Source: Aquipluma nitroreducens (GTDB taxonomy: Bacteria > Bacteroidota > Bacteroidia > Bacteroidales > Prolixibacteraceae). From it: a stretch of 64,000 bases of DNA. A program made the translations under genes and the position numbers. A model generated the notes under the pieces. The model was not told the origin of the DNA. It searched no databases and saw only the letters and a program-made list of their open reading frames with translations. Positions 60,032 to 64,000 of the stretch are shown here, in pieces (the first letter of the stretch is position 1; every line of letters begins with the position of its first letter). The stretch lies in NCBI RefSeq assembly GCF_009689585.1, contig NZ_AP018694.1:4207501-4271500 (forward strand). Direction: 5' to 3'.

Positions 60032-61096
60032 CTATACGAAACATTTGTTGTCGAAAAATTTAACCGGTTCGCTACAGTTTTCTCCGTCAACAGTCCAGGT
60101 ATTTCCCGATTGTAACAATTCGTCCATGCAAGTTACTCTGCGTTTGGCCTGAACCGTTTCAATCTGCTTTTTCATTTCCTGATCGTAAATAGGAGCTTTA
60201 ACACTTCGGATAACGCCCATTGCAACTGGGAATTCCGGAAGCGCCATGTTGATTAAAGCAACCTGTAAGCCAAGGTTGTCTTCTTCCGGATGATGAACCA
60301 AAATGTCTTCGCGGGTAATGCCGTTTTCGCCAATTTTCACCACTTTCAGGTGTCCGTTCTCCAGAATCAAACCTTTGTCTTCCTGTTCTCCAAAAATCAT
60401 TGGTTCGCCTTTCATCAGGAATAATTGGCGTTCGGCGCGGAATTTAGGGTCAGCAACGTAATCGTGGATTCCATCATTGAAAATCACGCAATTTTGAAGT
60501 ACTTCTACTACTGAAGTGCCTTCGTGCTTTGCTGATTCAGCCAGAACTTCCTGAGTGTGTTTTACATTACTGTCGATTGCTCGCGCAAAGAATGTTCCGC
60601 GTGAACCTAAAACCAACTGCCCCGGAATAAACGAGTCTTCGATGGTTCCAAACGGCGAAGTTTTGGTAATCTTACCACGGTCTGATGTAGGTGAATATTG
60701 TCCTTTAGTCAACCCATATATTTTGTTATTGAAAAGAACCAGGTTGAGGTTAATGTTACGACGAACCAGGTGAATGAAGTGGTTTCCACCGATAGCCAAT
60801 GAGTCGCCATCGCCGGTAATCACCCAAACCGTTAAATCGGGGTTAGCCGATTTAACTCCCGATGCAATAGCCGCAGCCCGGCCATGAATGGTATGGAACC
60901 CGTAAGTACTCATGTAATACGGAAACCTTGATGAACAACCAATTCCGGAGATAACGGCAAAATCTTTGTGTGCGATGTCCATATCGGCCATAGTCTTCTG
61001 AACCGCATTCATAATGGCATAATCGCCACATCCCGGACACCAGCGAACTTCAGCGGCACTTTTAAAATCTTTGGCAGTATAATTGAATTTTGTCAT
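60032..61096 (-). CDS. korB: 2-oxoglutarate:ferredoxin oxidoreductase subunit beta
   Basis: Thiamine-diphosphate-binding subunit. Landmarks: WCPGCGDYAIMNAV at the N-terminus (4Fe-4S/TPP region), GIGCSSRFPYYMSTYGFHTIHGRA, VITGDGDSLAIGGNHFIHLVRRN (TPP/Mg site) and LFNNKIYGLTKGQYSPTS. 354 residues matches KorB of Bacteroidota. With KorA it interconverts 2-oxoglutarate and succinyl-CoA with ferredoxin, an anaerobe-type TCA step. It begins 2 bp after korA. Confidence 0.95.
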   Translation of the reverse strand: MTKFNYTAKDFKSAAEVRWCPGCGDYAIMNAVQKTMADMDIAHKDFAVISGIGCSSRFPYYMSTYGFHTIHGRAAAIASGVKSANPDLTVWVITGDGDSLAIGGNHFIHLVRRNINLNLVLFNNKIYGLTKGQYSPTSDRGKITKTSPFGTIEDSFIPGQLVLGSRGTFFARAIDSNVKHTQEVLAESAKHEGTSVVEVLQNCVIFNDGIHDYVADPKFRAERQLFLMKGEPMIFGEQEDKGLILENGHLKVVKIGENGITREDILVHHPEEDNLGLQVALINMALPEFPVAMGVIRSVKAPIYDQEMKKQIETVQAKRRVTCMDELLQSGNTWTVDGENCSEPVKFFDNKCFV

Positions 61097-61098
61097 GA

Positions 61099-62940
61099 TT
61101 AAGCCTCCAGTATTTTTTCAAAGTTTTCAACTAATTCGTGTACCGAGAATGGTAGTCCCTTCATCTTGTTTACCTGATAGTAATGGAATCCAGGTACACT
61201 GTCGCGCAAATAGCTGGCAAATTGTCCCAGGTTTAGTTCGCAAACAACGATTTTCTTGAATTTACTGAAAACTTCAGCTGTATTTTTGGGTAATGGTTTA
61301 ATGTAATTAAAATGAGCCAGGCTTACTTTCTTACCTGCATTCTGCATCGCGCGGACAGAACTGATCATGTGCCCATAAGTTCCACCCCAGCCAACAACCA
61401 GTAAATCGCCTTCAGCTTCACCAACGACTTCCAATTCCGGAATCATATCAACAACCTTTGCGACTTTTTCGGCTCTGATTTGGGTATTGATGTGGTGGTT
61501 CTCCGGATCGTGGCTAACGCCGCCAGCTGCATTTTTTTCTAATCCACCAATTCGGTGTTCAAATCCTTCCATTCCCGGAACGGCCCATTCTCTAGCTAAT
61601 GTTTCCGGATCACGGTTGTATGGTTTAAATAATTCAGGGTTGGTTGCTTTACGTGGTGTAATCGATGGCAATTCGCTCATACTTGGCACTCGCCAAGGTT
61701 CGCTTCCATTTCCTAAAAATCCATCAGTTAAGAGAACTACAGGAACCATTCGTTCGAGAGCGATCTTTGCTGCCAGGAAAGCATAGTAAAAACAGTCGGA
61801 TGGAGTACTTGCGGCAACCACAACCAGTGGGCTTTCTCCGTTTCTGCCGTATAACGTTTGTAATAAATCGGATTGTTCTGTTTTGGTTGGAAGTCCGGTT
61901 GAAGGACCGCCACGCTGTACATTAACTACAACGATTGGTAATTCAGCCATCACCGAAAGTCCCAGAGCCTCTGCTTTTAAAGCAAATCCTGGACCCGATG
62001 TCGATGTTACTGCCAAATGACCTGCAAATGCAGCTCCAATTGTAGTACAGATCCCGGCAATTTCGTCTTCTGCCTGAAATGATTTTACTCCAAGGTCTTT
62101 CCGTTCAGCCAACGCTTGCAGAACGTCGGTGGCAGGTGTAATAGGGTAAGAGCCGATAAACAGATTCAATCCGGATTTTTCGGCAGCGGCTAAAAGTCCC
62201 CAGGCAGTTGCAAGGTTCCCGTTAATGTTGCGGTAAATTCCTTTTTCGATTGGTGCAGGATGTACTATGAATCGTGGAGTTGCATGCTGCATATTCATGC
62301 CGTAGTTATATCCGTCGTGAAGAACCTTCAGGTTAGCTTCAGCAATTAACGGACTTTTTTTGCCAAATTTATTCTGGATAAACCGTTCGATATAATCTAA
62401 CGGACGTTCGAACATCCAGCAAATCAATCCAAGGGCAAACATATTTTTACAACGCAAAACGCTCTTGTTGTCGAGCTCCAGATCTTTAAGGCTTTCTTTG
62501 GTAAGACTGGTAATTGGTACCGGAATTTTGAAATAATCATCCAGTTTTAATTCAGCAAAAGGATCTAATGTCTGAAATTGTGCCTTGGCAAAATTCTTTT
62601 CAGAAAATGAATCTACATCAAAAATTATGGTGCCGCCTGGATTCATGAATGCCGCATTTGCTTTTAGTGCAGCAGGGTTCATGGCAATAAGTACATGAGC
62701 CAAATCTCCCGGTGTGGTAATTTTCTTTTTCCCAAATTGTACCTGAAACCCTGATACACCACCAACAGTTCCCTGAGGTGCCCTGATTTCAGAGGGATAA
62801 TCCGGAAATGTAGAAATGTCATTTCCGAAAAGTGCTGAAGTGTCTGAAAACAATGTTCCAGTCAACTGCATTCCATCGCCAGAGTCTCCTGAAAACCTTA
62901 TGGCTACCTCCTCAAGTTCAATAACCTTTGCATCTTTCAT
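61099..62940 (-). CDS. korA: 2-oxoglutarate:ferredoxin oxidoreductase subunit alpha (gamma-alpha fusion)
   Basis: 613 residues. The N-terminal gamma domain (about 1-190: VAIRFSGDSGDGMQLTGTLFSD ... IFDVDSFSEKNF) is fused to the alpha domain (from about 230: GNLATAWGLLAAAEKSGLNLFIGSYPITPATDVL, SFQAEDEIAGICTTIGAAFAG, TSTSGPGFALKAEALGLSVMAELPIVVVNVQRGGPSTGLPT). The fused arrangement is standard for KorA in this phylum. Start chosen at the Met of MKDAKVIEL. Upstream, a -7 box lies about 220 bp away. Confidence 0.95.
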   Translation of the reverse strand: MKDAKVIELEEVAIRFSGDSGDGMQLTGTLFSDTSALFGNDISTFPDYPSEIRAPQGTVGGVSGFQVQFGKKKITTPGDLAHVLIAMNPAALKANAAFMNPGGTIIFDVDSFSEKNFAKAQFQTLDPFAELKLDDYFKIPVPITSLTKESLKDLELDNKSVLRCKNMFALGLICWMFERPLDYIERFIQNKFGKKSPLIAEANLKVLHDGYNYGMNMQHATPRFIVHPAPIEKGIYRNINGNLATAWGLLAAAEKSGLNLFIGSYPITPATDVLQALAERKDLGVKSFQAEDEIAGICTTIGAAFAGHLAVTSTSGPGFALKAEALGLSVMAELPIVVVNVQRGGPSTGLPTKTEQSDLLQTLYGRNGESPLVVVAASTPSDCFYYAFLAAKIALERMVPVVLLTDGFLGNGSEPWRVPSMSELPSITPRKATNPELFKPYNRDPETLAREWAVPGMEGFEHRIGGLEKNAAGGVSHDPENHHINTQIRAEKVAKVVDMIPELEVVGEAEGDLLVVGWGGTYGHMISSVRAMQNAGKKVSLAHFNYIKPLPKNTAEVFSKFKKIVVCELNLGQFASYLRDSVPGFHYYQVNKMKGLPFSVHELVENFEKILEA

Positions 62941-63372
62941 CTGTTTGTAATTTGTTTTTTAATTTGCAAGATGAAACTCGCCATTTTTAATTATCCTCGT
63001 GGGCGAAGAAAATCTTTTTTGTAGCTTGCTTCATTATGATATATTAATTTAATTCAGGTTTTTTTGCTTTGAAATTGTTGTAGTATCGGCTTCGAAATTA
63101 TTAAACAGAAAAATTCCAGCTCATTTTGCTTGAATATTTTATTTTTTTGAAGCAGCAAAAATAACCATTAATTTGAAGCTGAACAGGATAATCTTAATTA
63201 TTTATCTTGACTTTTGTCACCATCTAAATTAACTTTAAGGAGATTGTATTGATGTAAGTTGTTGTGATGTAGTGTTTTGTTGTAGTTCTGTGTGAATTGC
63301 TTTTCTCTTGAGCTTTTTTGATGTCAGAAGGGAGTCTGAATATTTTGACAGAATAGTTCTTCCTTTTGTTTC
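62941..63372. other. divergent intergenic region with korA promoter
   Basis: 432 bp without a gene. Minus-strand TATTTTTG followed by C (plus 63156-63163) is the best -7 match for korA and implies an untranslated leader near 210 nt. A frame on the minus strand across 63224-63520 exists but overlaps the carbonic anhydrase start and looks random. No riboswitch recognised. Confidence 0.45.
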
Positions 63373-63380
63373 TATCTTTG
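63373..63380 (+). promoter_or_regulatory. -7 box of the gamma carbonic anhydrase gene
   Basis: TATCTTTG matches TAnnTTTG, 28 bp before the ATG at 63408. A TTGACA lies at 63345-63350, 22 nt upstream of the box. Confidence 0.55.
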
Positions 63381-63407
63381 TTGTTCAATTTTAAAATGAA
63401 TTTTGAA

Positions 63408-63926
63408 ATGGCACTTATAAAAACAATTTTAGGAAAAACTCCGGCATTTGGTGAAAACTGTTTTTTAGCCGAAACGGCAACGATAATTGGTGATGTTGTT
63501 ACAGGCAATGATTGTAGCATTTGGTATGGGGCCGTTTTGCGTGGCGACGTTCATTATATTCGCTTAGGCAACAATACGAATGTACAGGATAATGCTGTAA
63601 TCCATGCCACTTACCAGAAATCGCCCACCAACATTGGTAATAATGTAACAATTGCGCACGGTGCAATTGTACACGGCTGCACTATTCATGACAATGTGAT
63701 GATTGGAATGAATGCCGTTGTTCTTGATGAAGCTGTGATTGAAAGCAACAGCATTGTGGCCGCGGGATCAGTAGTCAGCAAAGGAACCCGAGTCGAAAGT
63801 GGTACGGTTTACGCAGGTATTCCCGCTAAGAAGATAAAAGATATAGGACCAGAATTACTCGAAGGCGAAATTAAACGTATTGCCAAAGCCTATGGAATGT
63901 ATTCGAGTTGGTACAAAGAAGTTTAG
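63408..63926 (+). CDS. gamma-type carbonic anhydrase family protein
   Basis: Left-handed beta-helix hexapeptide-repeat protein of about 172 residues, trimeric in the family. Zinc-ligand His residues are in DNAVIHATYQ, VTIAHGAIVHGCT; the Arg/Asp pair is in VLRGDVHYIRLG and the Gln/Asn in TNVQDNAV. Repeats such as IGDVVTGNDCSIWYGAVL build the helix; the C-terminal helix is GEIKRIAKAYGMYSSWYKEV. Start chosen at the Met of MALIKTILG; the Met four codons earlier is nearly as good. Activity may be CO2 hydration or an acyl/aminotransfer-related binding role. Confidence 0.9.
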   Translation: MALIKTILGKTPAFGENCFLAETATIIGDVVTGNDCSIWYGAVLRGDVHYIRLGNNTNVQDNAVIHATYQKSPTNIGNNVTIAHGAIVHGCTIHDNVMIGMNAVVLDEAVIESNSIVAAGSVVSKGTRVESGTVYAGIPAKKIKDIGPELLEGEIKRIAKAYGMYSSWYKEV

Positions 63927-64000
63927 TGACTGTTTAAATTTTAATTTTTGATTCTATTAAGCATTAGTCTTATCATTGCAATCTGAATCATTACCTGGCT

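Noticed and set aside
63224-63520. A 98-codon minus-strand frame upstream of and overlapping the carbonic anhydrase gene
   Set aside because: It overlaps the confident carbonic anhydrase start and promoter, and its product is basic low-complexity without motifs.

Overview
The window is chromosomal DNA of a Bacteroidota member, class Bacteroidia. Placement in or near Marinilabiliales/Prolixibacteraceae is my impression only. The evidence is two SusC/SusD pairs, a FecI-type sigma factor with FecR, DUF2490 and WbqC proteins, a KorA/KorB 2-oxoglutarate:ferredoxin oxidoreductase, many lipoprotein signals, and upstream boxes of the TAnnTTTG type with a TTG element about 19-22 nt further upstream instead of sigma70 -35/-10 boxes. 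No tRNA, rRNA, CRISPR array, phage or complete insertion sequence was seen.

Layout. 0.3-6.2 kb: ExbB/ExbD, a two-component system with four phased 11-bp repeats upstream of its regulator, a small membrane protein, a HAD phosphatase and an overlapping exported nuclease/phosphatase-fold lipoprotein. 6.2-21.7 kb: first carbohydrate region, with a DlgD-like reductase, GH43 and SMP-30 lactonase in one operon, a DUF2490 barrel, an esterase and a polysaccharide deacetylase, then sigma factor-FecR-SusC(STN)-SusD-GH28. This looks like a pectin/hemicellulose locus controlled by trans-envelope sigma/anti-sigma signalling. 21.7-42.6 kb: mostly housekeeping genes (WbqC, LapA-like, LepB, DapB, a Cof-type HAD, M16 peptidase, sugar nucleotidyltransferase, RibH, TPR protein, RecF-DciA-like, Ndk, DHH phosphoesterase, two FKBP lipoproteins, a YciB-like/NUDIX fusion, CDGSH protein, lactonase, FolE, HldD, YaaA).

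42.8-54.8 kb: second polysaccharide locus, transcribed leftward: a large propeller/Y_Y_Y/LuxR-type regulator, SusC, SusD, a PKD surface lipoprotein, GH16 and GH30. The two enzymes point to beta-1,3/beta-1,6-glucan (laminarin-like) use. A 192-bp MITE-like element lies between GH30 and GH16, and a copy with 3 differences lies 11.1 kb away downstream of the recF operon. 55.0-58.0 kb: an ECF sigma/zinc anti-sigma/membrane protein/repeat lipoprotein operon. The lipoprotein carries about seven 34-residue repeats centred on G-S-D-F-E-K and is the least explained system in the window. 58.1-64 kb: an outer-membrane barrel protein, a possible gene remnant, KorBA and a gamma-type carbonic anhydrase.

Starts were moved inward from the longest reading frame where a signal peptide, domain boundary or ATG argued for it. 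Family names come from recognising motifs by eye; no database search was run.
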